Shown piece by piece: positions 26,561-38,097 of a stretch of DNA of 64,000 nt. The notes beneath the pieces were generated by a model. It saw nothing but the letters and a program-made list of their open reading frames with translations. It did not search any database and was not told the DNA's origin. Origin of the DNA: Drosophila miranda (taxonomy: Eukaryota; Arthropoda; Insecta; Diptera; Drosophilidae); assembly GCF_003369915.1 (NCBI RefSeq), contig NC_046675.1, positions 12,276,001 to 12,340,000 on the forward strand. Reading direction: 5' to 3'. The position numbers and the translations under genes are program-made. The first letter of the stretch is position 1, and each line of letters begins with the position of its first letter.

Positions 26561-27260
26561 ACGGTATTTTGTTAATAGCACCGTATTTTTCGGTATACTA
26601 TTATGCTATCAAGGAACTGGCACCACCACCGATAAGCTGTCACGACTTATCGAAGCACTGCCATCTCAATTGGCTTTGTGGGGCAAAACATCGATGAAAC
26701 ATCGATTTCCATATATTTATTTTATATGTACTAAGTAAAAAAAACTTTGTACATTTTGTAAACACTGAAACATAAATTTTACGAATTATTAAAACCTTTT
26801 TTACACTATGTTTAGTTATTGAGTTTTTGGTTTTTAGTTATGTTTGTTTTCCTAATGTTTTATCCTTGTTTTGCCTATTGCTGAGGAAAAAGGAGCAAAT
26901 TTAAATCCTCCCAGTTGTAAGATATGAATATTAGTTTATAAGATTTGAATATTAGTTTAAGATTTACTCATCGATAGTATTATAAGAAATACCAATGTAC
27001 TCGATAAATCGATACTTGTCCTCGACAAGTATCGATATGCCAACACACATTCATTCGAATACGCCGATCAAGAAAGAAGAACATATAATAAAACCGTGCT
27101 ATTAAAAGTTTACACAGTTAATACTTTAAACTAATTTCATCATTAGATCAAACATATTCATAAAAGTGTAAATGGCCGAGAAGATTCTTCCATTCCATTT
27201 CATTAATTCCATTTAATGAAATCTAAAAACATCGATGTTTGAGAAAAAAACATCGATGAT
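26561..27260. promoter_or_regulatory. Dense ATCGAT/CGATA and Motif 6 cluster without a gene
   Basis: This 700 bp AT-rich stretch contains many ATCGAT or TATCG cores, for example CCGATAAGCTGTCACGACTT, ACATCGATGAAACATCGAT and ACATCGATGTTTG. It also has GGTATTTT and CGGTATAC elements near 26567-26600 that resemble core-promoter Motif 6. The combination is typical of fly housekeeping promoters and BEAF-32/DREF boundaries, yet no open gene follows. It might be an orphaned promoter of the decayed gene fragments just downstream. Confidence 0.4.
27008..27036. repeat. Perfect 13 bp inverted repeat with ATCGATA arms
   Basis: ATCGATACTTGTC, then a 3 bp spacer CTC, then GACAAGTATCGAT: both arms match perfectly. 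The arms embed DRE/BEAF-like ATCGATA cores in opposite orientation. It could be a paired binding site or a hairpin. Confidence 0.75.
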
Positions 27261-27429
27261 TCACATTCAAACAATTTCTATTTGGCGCTCAAGTTTGGTG
27301 GGACTTTTTTGGGATTTTCTCTGGGATTTTTCCTCGCCCCAATGTCCTTTTTCCCATCAACAATATCCCTTACATTCCATACTCACTTACGTTTTCTTAC
27401 GTGCTGGCCAGATTCATGTGCCGTGAAAT

Positions 27430-28260
27430 CGAGCAGCATTGTTCCGCAACATTGCGCGGATCGAGCAACATTTTGCATACCCTGGGGAAATGGATGTTAT
27501 AGAATTGAGAAAATGTTTGTCATCTAATGCACCAATAAAGGCCAAAACTAGTCAGTTTCTGTTATAAAGGTATTTCAACGATATTTTGAAGGTAGTGGTC
27601 TTCTTACAGAAACCAAGAATGGGTATCGGGATCGAGATATATCTACAAGACCCTCATCATATGCATTAATATGTCCAAAACAAAACAATCTGAGATCATT
27701 TCTATATTAATTGCGTTTTTAAACAGCTTGGAAAAACAGTTTCTTCATACATATATATTGTCGAAATAGGGTATAGCTGAGCCCAAACTCCGGTTGGCGT
27801 GACATTTCATACTCCCTTACGTTACATTCCATACTCACTTACGTTGCCACTGTTTTTTGTTGACCTTTTTAGCTTAAACCTTGTTTTCTACATTATACAA
27901 TAAAAGAGAGTACTTAAAAGTAGTCAATCAGGTAGAAAATTGATTCATTATTCGGATAAAACTATGTGGGCAGAACTAAAGGTTTTAGTTAGGCAGCATT
28001 ATTTAACGGAATAAAGAAATTGAGCAATTGGAACGATTTTTCTCTTACGTTTTATTACGTTTCATTTGTTTGACCATTTTCGCTAAAACCTTTTTTTACG
28101 CAAAATCCAATAAAAGCAGGTACTTAGAATAAGCCAGTTAAGTAGAAAATTGATTCATCAATCGTATAAAACTATGTGGGCATGGCTAAATGTTCAATAT
28201 AGCTAGTAATATTCGACGGAATAAAGAATTGAGCAATTGGAACGGTACTCGTTTGTCTAT
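27430..28260 (+). repeat. Dispersed repeat, copy A (with internal tandem duplication)
   Basis: Collinear in reverse orientation with 38560-39060 and 42330-43030, and partly with 59600-59790. Shared landmarks in order: GTTATAGAATTGAG, AAACTAGTCAG, AAACCAAGA..GGGTATCG, CGAAATAGGGTATAGC, CATACTCACTTACG, GTAGAAAATTGATTCAT, ATAAAACTATGTGGGCA. A unit of about 200 bp occurs twice in tandem (about 27840-28035 and 28040-28240). Both units contain GTAGAAAATTGATTCAT, then AACTATGTGGGCA, then GACGGAATAAAG or AACGGAATAAAG. It has no coding capacity and looks like a non-autonomous element. The obscura-group SGM/ISY or DINE-1 (Helitron-like) families are candidates, but the name is not proven. Confidence 0.7.
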
Positions 28261-28429
28261 GCTACTGTTGTATGAGAAAAAGTGCCTTGTGCGTCTGCCT
28301 ACAGTGGCTTCAAATGACAGTAAGTCCTGATTGCACAGGGCACTCCCCAAAAACAACCGCTGTTCCACGGCTATTCCGTGTGCTTTCCACATTCTTCGCA
28401 TTTACAGTTAAAGTCGAGCCACAGAGTCT

Positions 28430-28725
28430 GCAGTTGCGAAGCCGAAAAGACCGGCGGCGCCCTTTGCCGCAGCTTTGGCCCACTACTCCACCCTACCTCA
28501 GCCCCCAGACCACCCCGGAGGTGCTCTACACGGACTGTTCATCAACAAGTAAGTGGCACAAGAGCAAATCGGGCAAAACATTTTAAACCATTAATCCGAC
28601 CACAGAGCAGACAATCGCTGAAACTGGCCTGGAAACTGGGACCCACACTGGCTACCGGCAGCACCATCAGCCGATCAGTCAATGTGGTGCCTGGTGACAT
28701 CACGCAGATGTCGCCAAGGACGTGC
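28430..28725 (+). pseudogene. Aldehyde dehydrogenase (Aldh-like) gene fragment, broken
   Basis: Different frames spell pieces of the N-terminal third of a mitochondrial class-2 aldehyde dehydrogenase, in the correct order. The pieces are YSTLPQP, then TTPEVLYT, GLFIN, WHKSKSGKTF, TINPTTEQTIAE, AWKLGPTLATGSTI, VNVVPG and HADVAK. Breaks seen directly are a frameshift between LPQP and TTPEV, another after LYT, TAA stops near 28550 and 28583, and internal deletions: after TIAE, after TGSTI where the cofactor-contact segment should be, and after VPG. The catalytic Cys region is absent. The parent gene is expected elsewhere in the genome (in D. melanogaster Aldh is on chromosome 2L). It is clearly non-functional as an enzyme, either a retrocopy or a captured fragment. 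Confidence 0.8.
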
Positions 28726-28869
28726 CCTGCATCCCCCCAGCTACGACAGACTGCCCGAATGTGCCGCTGTCGGTGTCCGGCAACAATATCCGTGCCCAGG
28801 TGAAGCTCTCTCTCCTATTCAGCTGTGTTCTAAAACGTTGCCTCTTTTAGCTTTTAGCTCTTTAGCTAA

Positions 28870-29028
<159 letters not shown>

Positions 29029-29584
29029 TAAGCCATAGTCATCCTTCCACCAGAGTCACCGATATGTTCGAGAAGAAACCTGCTTTCTGCTGTTGCTCCT
29101 TCAGGTCGCTGGCTAACATAGATTTGTTTTCTACCGGCTGTGTGCAGCAGCTCCCCATTCGACGAGGATACTACTAAATACTAATACCTCTTCTCTAAAA
29201 CTTAAAGAGCGCCATTCCTAAGGCGACACCTCGCACTTCCATTGATTGGTAATAGACTGGCTGATGGAGTCCAGCGAAATGCGACCCTGCTAGAGGCCTA
29301 TGCTTCTCTATAGTAAAGCTACCAATTATTTTTCTCAAGAAATAACAAAATTAATAAGCTTTATATAATCATCAATGGCATGCCATTAATAAAATTAAAA
29401 GAAGCATAATTTCTTAAAATAGTTTGAACATTTCTATCGGCATGAAAAAATCATCCAAGTAGGCTTTTTCACGGGGCACAAAAAATCATTTCAACATAAA
29501 TATTAGTTTACGAACAAATTTTTAAAATTTTTGTGGCATTGAGAAAGCCTTTAGAAGACCCTTCAATGTAATATGACGAGTATC
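29029..29584. other. Non-coding spacer
   Basis: No gene seen. It includes the 3' flank of the BTB-like gene on the minus strand. Part of 29029-29330 may be further unidentified captured sequence. Confidence 0.4.
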
Positions 29585-31069
29585 CTACTCATCAGAGGAG
29601 AATTCCTCGTCCTCGACGGAGGACAGGGGGCCCTCCCATGCTGATGTGCCCTTGGAACGTAGTGATGTGGCAGCGAATGAGTCTTTGATGCTGCTTGCCA
29701 AAGTGGTGGTTGATGTGTTCTTCGACAATAGCGAAATCTGGGAAGATTTGGTGCTATGGAGATCTAGTTCTGCGAGCGACAGATCTCCGACGCCATGCTC
29801 CGGTTCATCCACACAGCGAATGCAGTCGTCGATATTGGTTTTCTTATTTTGCAGCAAAAACATGTAGGTTATAAACTCATCCCACGACACAAAGGACATA
29901 TTCGGTATGGTCGCGCATACAGGGCGATGGTACTCGCAGCGCGTATCGATCATCCAACGGCGAGGGCGAAGAAGCTGCATTCGGGTCATTGCAAGCCTGT
30001 CGCTCAAACAGTCCGGTTCCATTAAAGTTTTTGTCAAAACGCTGCTGTAGAACATGGCATCCGCTAGGATCTTCTTGAAGTCGGGTAGCTTTATAAACAC
30101 ATCCAGTACATCTCCGAACGGACCGATCAGCGTGCGATCTGTCAACATGAACTTCTTTAGCATGAGTATGGGCATGAACCCATAGCGGACGCTCTTGAGG
30201 ACTTTGCCAACGCTGCCACGATGCTTGGGCCACTTGTATTTCAGCCAGCACAAACCAGCATAAAAGACCTAATTGGATATACAAATCAGAACAGATTCAG
30301 ATTCTGAGCTGAGGGACTCACTTCCATTTCGGAGTTGACTGCCAAGCGATCCGACTTCAGGAAAAGCGACACTTGAATCTCACTGAGCCCCAGGAACTGA
30401 GGAGAGGAAAATATGACCACCGTCGACTTGGTAATGCGATTGACCAACAATCCATGCAACTCCTCGATCTCATGCATCTTGCGCGACTTGCAGAGCATCT
30501 CGAATGCATCGTATTCAATCAGATTCTTTTTCTTCAGTAGCTTCCACATCTGTTCGAGCAATTCGGGAATGGCCAGGAATCGGGCAGCTCTAAAAACTGA
30601 AAGGTCAAAGCTTTGCAAGACACTGGACTCCCCATGCATCCAGCGGTATATTTTGTCGAAGGCACGAGATGCCAGCTCTGGGGTCTCGAAGTACAGGCAT
30701 CCCTTTTGCATTTTCTCTATCAAACGTTTCGAAAAAAGCGAAAGAACCACGTCGTGGCACAGGAAGCGCACCCCGTCCACGTTCACAATGGTAGAACGAC
30801 TGCTTTCTATGTGATTCATAGCCACCTCCATCAAGCGATCTTTGTTCTTTAGTCGAATAAATTTTTTACAAATTTGTTCATTCGACTTTTCCACCTCGGC
30901 GGTGTGTTTTTTGAATGCTTCCAACTGCTCTGTGATTCTGGTATTGCCAGGGTCAGGGCTGTGAGGAAAAAGCACGATTTAAAACGAGTACTGGTCAAAA
31001 GTTTTGCACTTACGCGGTAACTCTGTGTGGTTTAACTTCCCAGTCCTTTACATGCTTTTTCTGTGACAT
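29585..31069 (-). CDS. BTB/BACK-like domain protein
   Basis: Three coding exons: 31069-31014, 30958-30322 and 30268-29585. Junctions GC|GTAAGT...CACAG|C, GAA|GTGAGT...TTAG|GTC join in frame to 458 residues. After a charged N-terminus, a BTB-like fold runs from about residue 60 to 150 (VDGVRFLCHDVVLSLFSKRL, then ELASRAFDKIYRWMHGESS). A BACK-like helical segment follows to about 250 (DAFEMLCKSRKMHEIEELHG). The conserved stretch after it (VFYAGLCWLKYKWPKHRGSV, then a Cys-rich part) resembles the domain seen after BTB/BACK in a Drosophila-expanded family. The C-terminus is Ser/acidic. There are no Kelch repeats. It could be a Cullin-3 substrate adaptor, but that is inference. It is divergent from DNA polymerase iota. 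Confidence 0.85.
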
Positions 31070-31274
31070 GTTTTCTTTGTATTCTTTAAGAATGATCCCG
31101 GCTTTTGTAAAATAGAGCAGCAAGACGTATGCTATATGTTTAATTTCTGATGAAAATGATTTGAATGTTTTATTGAACAAAAATTTCATGGGTAAAACGT
31201 CATAGAGATGGGAGATCAGCGACTACAAAACATCGATGTGTCCCATCGCAACGACATCGATATACCATATTATA

Positions 31275-31329
31275 CGGTCACACTGGTTGTTTAAATTTTT
31301 CGATATCATCTCAAAAATCAGTGTGACCG
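31275..31329. promoter_or_regulatory. Divergent promoter with two inverted Motif 1 elements
   Basis: CGGTCACACTG at 31275-31285 and its reverse complement CAGTGTGACCG at 31319-31329 face opposite ways, with ATCGAT cores just upstream (31231-31260). Motif 1 binds M1BP at fly housekeeping promoters. The arrangement fits bidirectional transcription of the BTB-like gene (left) and DNA polymerase iota (right). Confidence 0.65.
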
Positions 31330-31476
31330 TTTCCCGTACTCGTTTTTGTTGTTTGATGGCTGCAGTTTTTAGATTTAATGGTAAATTTATAATAATTTAA
31401 CCTGATAAATGCGTGATACTTAGGTGTGTAGACGACTACACAGTCGGCCGATAATAGAATGTCAATTAAGTGTAGC

Positions 31477-31939
31477 GTAAGTGGTGGGTCCCAGCGAGAC
31501 ACATCCTATCCGCGTCCGGAGAAATTCTGGTGTTTTCTCGACTATTAACTAATGCGTCATCGTAGCAACAACAGAAAAATGTGCAATATTGTTGTTAAAC
31601 TATGTGTTTAAACGGCAGACGCTCACGAGATCAGAAGTTTTTCGTGTTTCGGGTTGCTTGTTTGATTAGAAAGTCGGCTTTGCCTCTGCCGATGAAAGAG
31701 CGCGGGGAGCGAGGGGCGCACGCAACAGTGGAAGATTTCACGTCAAGGCGAACGACACCGCCCCGCACCACACCCCTGGTCCCAGTCCATGGCAAGCAGC
31801 AGCTGTTGTACGAGAGACTGACTGCTGCTCTCTCTTGTGGCTTGCTTTGTTTTGATGCCAAGCATTTTCAATGAAAAATCCTCGACTTGCATCATTCACT
31901 ATTTCACCATACACATATTTTGCCCTCCTTCCATTGCAG
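31477..31939 (+). other. Probable 5'UTR intron of DNA polymerase iota
   Basis: A strong donor (TGTAGC|GTAAGTGG) and an acceptor (CTTCCATTGCAG|CC) just 12 nt before the start codon suggest an untranslated first exon. No coding sequence is required here. This is inferred from consensus only. Confidence 0.5.
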
Positions 31940-31951
31940 CCGCTTTGAATC

Positions 31952-34287
31952 ATGGATTTCACCAGAGTGCTGGCCAAGAGCGAGGCGCATCAGCGCACCA
32001 TTGTGCATCTCGACATGGACTATTTCTACGCCCAGGTGGAGGAGATACGGGACCCCACGTTGCGCACGAAAGCCTTGGGCATCCAGCAGAAGAATATATT
32101 GGTCACCTGCAATTATGTGGCGCGAGCTCGAGGCGTGAACAAGCTCATGCTCATCACAGAGGCTCTGCGCCTGTGCCCGGATCTGGTCTTGGTCAATGGC
32201 GAGGACCTGGTGCCATACCGTCTAATGTCGCAGAAAATCTTCGATTTGCTTCTCAACTACACACCCATGGTGGAAAAGCTCGGATTCGATGAGAACTTCA
32301 TGGATGTGTCGGCCCTGGTGGACCTTCGGCAAGCCCATGCAGCCGAGGCGCAACAAAAGCCGCCAGTTGGACACACTTATCCGGACGATGGCACCCCGTT
32401 GACTACCTGCTCCTGTGGCTGTGCCCAGCGCCTGGCGATTGGCACCCGCATTGCTCAGGAAATACGGGAGGAGCTGAAGCTGCGGCTGGGAATAACCTGT
32501 TGCGCCGGAATCGCCTACAACAAGCTATTGGCCAAACTGGTGGGAAGCAGCCACAAGCCCAACCAGCAGACTGTCCTGGTCTCAACATATGCGGAGCAGT
32601 TCATGCGGGAGCTGTACGATATAAAGCGCGTGACGGGTATCGGCCAGAAAACGCAATGCCTCCTCTTGGAGGCCGGTATGTCTACGGTGGAGCAGCTGCA
32701 ACAATGTGACATGGTCGTTATGCGAAAGAAGTTCGGCTTCGAGACAGCCACCAAGCTGAGGGACTTGGCATTTGGTCGCGACTCGAGCACGGTCCGTCCC
32801 ACCGGCAAGCCGAAGACCATAGGCATGGAGGACGCCTGCAAGCCCATATCAGTGTGCACAGATGTGGAGGAGCGGTTTCGCATGCTGCTCATAAGGCTCA
32901 TCGAGCAGGTACGTTGATAAAATATACATTTAAGAGAAACATGTACTGATTGTCTCTATTGCCATTTGCACAGGTTGCAGAAGATGGACGTATCCCCGTT
33001 GCCATCAAAGTTGTGCTGAGGAAATTTGACCCGCAGAAGAAAAGCAGTCACCGCGAGACCAAGCAGGCAAGCATCTTGCCCTCCCTATTTAAGACCTCTA
33101 TGTGTGCGGGCGAGATGGGTGTCAGCAAAGTGCAGTTGGCGGATGGGGCTCAGGATAAGCTCCTCAAGATCGTAATGCGGCTGTTCGAACGCATCGTGGA
33201 CCTAAGCAAGCCGTTCAATATCACCTTAATTGGATTGGCCTTCTCCAAGTTCCAAGAGCGAAAGGTTGGCTCCTCGTCCATAGCCAATTTTCTCATCAAG
33301 AAGGCAGATCTGGAGGTGCAGTCAATAACTTCATTGACCAACACGAGTCTCACAAGTCCAACGGCAGAGAGTCCGACCTCCGATGAGTCGGCATTCCGCT
33401 CCTCGCCGACCACCTTCAAGCCGAGTGATCAATTCTATAGGCGACGTGCCACCACAGCCTCGCCAATCCCCATGCTGCTGGACAACGGCTCCGAGTCGGC
33501 GGCCACCAATTCGGACGTTAGTGATTTCTCCGAAACCGAAATAGAGCCATCGCCAAAGAAGAGCCGCCTCGGTCGCATGCTGGTCTCGAAGCGCAGTCGT
33601 TTGGCGGTGGACGTGATGGACACCGCTGCCGATGTGGCGTCGCCGAGCAAACTCCGTGTCTGTGATCTACGTCTCAACTCTCGCGACAGCGAAAAGGATT
33701 ATCCCATGAGTCCCATTGCCAGCACCACCACCCCATCCACGTCGGCAGGCGGGTGCTCTGTAGGTGCTCCGCGATTCCGGACAATCCAGCCGCCCAACAC
33801 GCTACTAAATCGGATCGATGGCAGTCTTCGCTTCATGCCTACGCGCACTGCCCGTCGGATTAGCTCGAACGCTAGCTCGACAGCCTCGTCGCCACTGCCC
33901 TCGCCCATGGATGATTCCATGAGCGCTCCCTGCACGCCGACCACAGCACCCGATGCGCCCAACAATAATAGCTGCACAGCAAGTGAGACCAGCTCCACAG
34001 ACGGCGTCCACGCCAATGATGTTCTAACGGAGATCGCCTGCCCAGCTGGAGTCGATGCTGAAGTTTTCAAGGAACTTCCTGTGGAACTGCAAAACGAGCT
34101 GATTGCGTCCTGGCGCAGTTCTCTGGTGGCAGCGGTGGAGCACACAGCGGCGGCTAGCACAACAGCGAATAGTCCGGCCACAGCCAGAGCGGGTGGAGGT
34201 GGCGGTGCACCAGCTACGGCCAGCGCTGGTGCCGGGAGTCGACCCGAGAAGAACACGCTGTATCGCTATTTTTTGAGGAATAAGTAA
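31952..34287 (+). CDS. DNApol-iota: DNA polymerase iota (Y-family translesion polymerase)
   Basis: Two exons, 31952-32908 and 32974-34287 (CAG|GTACGT...TTGCACAG|GTT, phase 0), give 756 residues. The enzyme inserts nucleotides opposite DNA lesions in the nucleus. Palm motif LDMDYFYAQVEE places the metal-binding Asp at 21, and GFDENFMDVS supplies D112/E113. This DEN variant is typical of the iota class, where other Y-family members have DEA. CAGIAYNKLLAKLVGSSHKP and a helix-hairpin-helix (RVTGIGQKTQ) follow, then the little-finger domain to about residue 440. The C-terminal half is disordered and Ser/Thr-rich. A ubiquitin-binding motif (DAEVFKELPVELQNELIASW) sits at about 680-700. The last residues, NTLYRYFLRNK, resemble a PCNA-interacting peptide. 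Length is close to the fly orthologue. Confidence 0.96.
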
Positions 34288-34811
34288 TGCAGTGCATCGG
34301 CATCACATCGTTTCTAGTTTAAGAAAGCCTCTCTAAATATCAGTTTAAATATATTTTATTTTTGTAGGTATACGGTTACATATTGTTATTTGATGGGGTG
34401 CTAAATTGGACGAGCTTATGCTAGGATATATCATCATCCTCATTCAGTAAGATACAAATATGAATACTCAGCGTAACAAACTTGTTGCTCGAGACTTACA
34501 CTAACGATTTGGCGGACTCTACATTAAAAAAACATAAGCACGGACAGAAAATCCGCAAAAAAAAACATGTATCCTAGTATGGGCAGTCCGTTGGCAGCTG
34601 AGAGCTTTGCGATTATACATAGAAATTCATTGTTGCACATTTGCAATACATTTATTTCATTATTTTCAATTTCATTATCTTTATACAATGTTTAATTGGT
34701 TGGGTGTGGCCTACTTACGCATAGATAATACAAAAGATCTGAACCTTGATCGGGCGCTTACACTAGAGACGACACCATCTCTCACACGAAGTAACAAACT
34801 TTTAGCTTATT

Positions 34812-34846
<35 letters not shown>

Positions 34847-35091
34847 ACACACACAAAAGTGTCCTGAAGTGTCTGAGCCTGACTTGATACAAGTGAGATA
34901 TATTTTGTTGTATTTTTTAGTTTCACCTCGAAATGATGGCAACACAAGTTGGAACAGTCGAAAATTGTTGTCTTTTTTATAATTACTTCAAAATAAAAGT
35001 TAAGTCCCTAAGTCAGCAAATGTGTTAAGCGTTTTACTTACCATTCGATTCTAGGGCGGGGGCGGTGACGGTGGCGGTTCAAAAGGGGCTT
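34288..35091. other. Intergenic spacer between convergent Pol iota and Ada2b
   Basis: Contains both 3'UTRs and no gene. It includes the poly-G run at 34815-34844. Confidence 0.6.
34815..34844. repeat. 30 bp poly-G homopolymer
   Basis: Thirty consecutive G residues followed by an AC dinucleotide tract. Such a run is rare in fly DNA and could form a G-quadruplex. Its exact length may be an assembly estimate. Confidence 0.95.
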
Positions 35092-37458
35092 TCAATGGCT
35101 CAGCCAGCCGCATTTGATAAAGAACTTGCGCACCGATATTTCCATGGGGCTGCCCAACGATGGCGCTCCACTCAGACAGACGGTTTTCAGGGAGAGGTAG
35201 GTGGTGGGTGTTATATTTAGTTTCTTGCACAAATCCTGCTCGTTGTGGGTTAGCAGATTGCTGCCCAGCGGCTGGGGCAGGTGTTTAAGCTCTTCCAGTT
35301 GTGAACGTAACTTAAAGCTCATGCTGGGCACCGCCTGCTCCTCGGATGTACTATGGCTTCCGCTGCTGCCGACGACCTCGTTTGGATGCAGTAGCTGGTT
35401 GTTTTTTGACAGTGGTGGATGCTGCTGCTGCTGCTGAAGTTGTGGGCTTCCCTTCGCTGATGTCGTTGGCAGATTCGCCTGCGCTGCCATCGTCGTAGCC
35501 GTGGAAATCGCTCCCGTCGTCGCTGTTATGCCCGATTCCAATGATGTCCCCGTCCCCGTCACCGTCCCCATCCCCGCCCCTGTTGTTGTTGTCGGCAGCG
35601 TCGTAGCTGCCGACGATACCCGACAGTTATCCAAGTAGTTTCTGCTGTGCGATAATCCGTCGGAGCAGGTCGGGTCGACGGTGTGGTGCGTGTTTCTTGG
35701 TGCGATTGAACTTGAGCTTGCCTCGGCGCCGCTTGACATTTCGCTAATAAGGTGGGGAGGAGCATGCACAGCGTTATAGAAAGTGAAATTCCAATTTTCA
35801 ATCTTAGCCAAATACTTACGCCTTTCTGAGATTCGGTTGTGGGGAGAGCAAGGAAGAGCTTGGCGGCCGAAGATTTCCATTGGAGGGCTGCGTGAGGTCC
35901 TGTGGTTAAACATTGTCTTATACAACCATTCAAACGCTCGCTGTTTGGTGCGTTGATAATACAGAGGAGCTGAATATCGTGAGAACAAGACGGGAAAGCG
36001 ATTGTAAGTTTGGTACAAGAATGAACAAAGTAGCACACACGATATTCAACTCGTCATGCATTTTCATTGGACGAGCGCACACAACCAGGGAATTAAATTG
36101 TAGCAATAGCAGCCTGCATTCAATATCTACTAAGACTATATACATAAATGTGGCTGCAACTGATTGCAATTGCATTCCCTGCCGAGTTGTATGCCCGTTT
36201 AGCGAGCTCGTACTTACAGTCTTGCCATGACCATAGGGTCCTGTGGATCGGTGCGATGCCATTGCCGCGTGCTGCTCGAAGTGAACACATTCTTCGATTT
36301 TGGTCAGACCGTTGTAGCGATAGCGATACAGCTCCGACTGCCGGATCCGCAGCTCCTTCTCGCGCTCCAGGGAGGCCAGCAGACGCTCGTACTCGTTGCA
36401 AGTGTAGAACTGGGCGTAGACGCGAAACCGATCCCGAAACTCCTTCTGCTCCTTGGTGAGGCCTTGGTGCAAGGCATAGTTGCGGTTGCGGAAGAAATTT
36501 GAGACCAGCTGGTAGTCGCGCACCATTCGCTTGCGGCGGGCCCGTTCGCGGAGGCGTCGCGTGTAAATGTCTACGTGAGCCAGCTTCAGCATAACGTCCA
36601 CCTCCGTGTCCTCTGAACTGAGCGTAATGTTCGAGATCAGCTGCTCGGCTGTGGGATCGTACTCGCGCTCAAAGCTGTCCCTGTTGGGCATGTAGCCCAG
36701 CTGCGCCGCCTCGTCGGCGTTGATCTCCAGAGGTGGCAGATTGGCCATGGCATTGGCGCCCAGCGAACCACCATCATCATCACCAGTGTGGTCGATGAGA
36801 CGCGGTCGCTGCGACTGGGCCGGCGTCCAGGTGGCACGGCCAATTGTGCCATTGACGAATTTATTCACATACTCCTCTTTGGCGTCTTCCGCCGACTTGG
36901 TCTCAATGTGTTTGCTGATGTCCTCCCAGTTGCCGAAGCCGTACTGCTCGATGGCGTCCAGCAGACGAATCTCCTCGCGGGCTGTCCACGCTCCCTTGCC
37001 ACGGAACACACTTAGTATGGAGGTGCCCGTGTCCATGAACTGGTAGGCATGATTGTTCTGATGGGCTCCGATCTCTGCCCCGGACGCGAAGCACTACAAC
37101 AAAATTTAAACGTAAATACCTGCTGCGCACTCAGTAAACAGCTGTTCCCAAACAACATTGTGAAATCGCCGGCTATATACATATATATTATATGCATATG
37201 TATGAATGAATGTCCAGTGAACTTTAGCATGAGTCAGTGCTAACAGTTCCAGAGCGTTGCTAACAGGGGCATCTCTATAGTACGTGTACTGAACTGTACA
37301 CTGTATGTATGCATGTATGTACATATGTGTGCTATGTTACTTACTTGCAGGCATAAATCGAAGTTTTCACACTCTGCACAATGCACCCGAATGCCCTGGA
37401 TGTCGTCCTGGCAGTTGGTGCAGTTATATTTAGTAAACAGGTCCGCAATCGTGGTCAT
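35092..37458 (-). CDS. Ada2b: Transcriptional adaptor Ada2b (SAGA histone acetyltransferase module)
   Basis: Four exons: 37458-37345, 37093-36218, 35899-35820 and 35743-35092, joined CAA|GTAAGT...TTGTAG|TGC, ACT|GTAAGT...CACAG|GAC, AAGGC|GTAAGT...TTAG|CGA, giving 573 residues. It is the SAGA-specific Ada2 that activates Gcn5 for histone H3 acetylation in the nucleus. The ZZ zinc finger spans about 9-56 (NCTNCQDDIQGIRVHCAEC plus the Cys/His ligands in exon 2). The SANT/Myb domain is at about 70-118 (GAWTAREEIRLLDAIEQYGF). The conserved ADA-box middle region carries LRIRQSELYRYRYNGL. A Thr/Gly/Gln-rich linker is followed by a C-terminal SWIRM domain ending KFFIKCGWLSH. The linker is the diverged part. 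The frame stays open into intron 2, so a retained-intron isoform is possible. Confidence 0.96.
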
Positions 37459-37825
37459 TATGGCCTTAAAGTGGACTTTTCCACATAAATGTTTGTGCGA
37501 AAAAACTAGACAGCCGCCATCTTGACAGTGTTAAATTTCTTGGTTAGTTTGACTTACATGGCAACTACACGTACACGGTAACTACACGCTTGCTACATGA
37601 TGGGAGAAAAAAGAGGGTATGGAACACAAGCAAAACGGCCAAGAAAACTCAACGCAAGGAAAAAGGCACCAAAAAGTTGATTTTGTTTTCAAGATTACGC
37701 TCACACGCGAGGTGAGGCTCGTACGAATCTTGCAATTCGCCTTGTCTGTTTTTGCCCGTTTTCCATACCCATTTCTATTTGACATTCAAAATTGCGACTC
37801 ATTTGTTCGTTGCGGAATAGAGCAG

Positions 37826-37859
37826 CAGTGTGACCGTCTGACACTCAGAAATATACCGA
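37826..37859 (-). promoter_or_regulatory. Ada2b promoter elements (Motif 1 and Motif 6)
   Basis: CAGTGTGACCG (Motif 1 reversed) at 37826-37836 and AAATATACCGA (Motif 6 reversed) at 37849-37859 lie about 370-400 bp upstream of the Ada2b start codon. The pair and their spacing closely resemble those in front of the CUE-domain gene at 42261-42290. Confidence 0.55.
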
Positions 37860-38097
37860 CTCATTTTCAAAATACACCGAATTGAAACGGTTTCATCCTA
37901 TCTATGAGATAAAGATCATGTTCATGGCACATTTTTTGATTCTTGTGTCCCGCTTTCTTATCCGATTAGATCTGGAAAACCCCCTTGTGCAATTGCCGAG
38001 CTCTATGCCAAATCTTAGACTTGTTACGCCGGTGTTTTGCAGGCTGTGTACTGGTACTGTTCCATGTTAAGCCCAGCTTAAACTATTCAACTATCCA

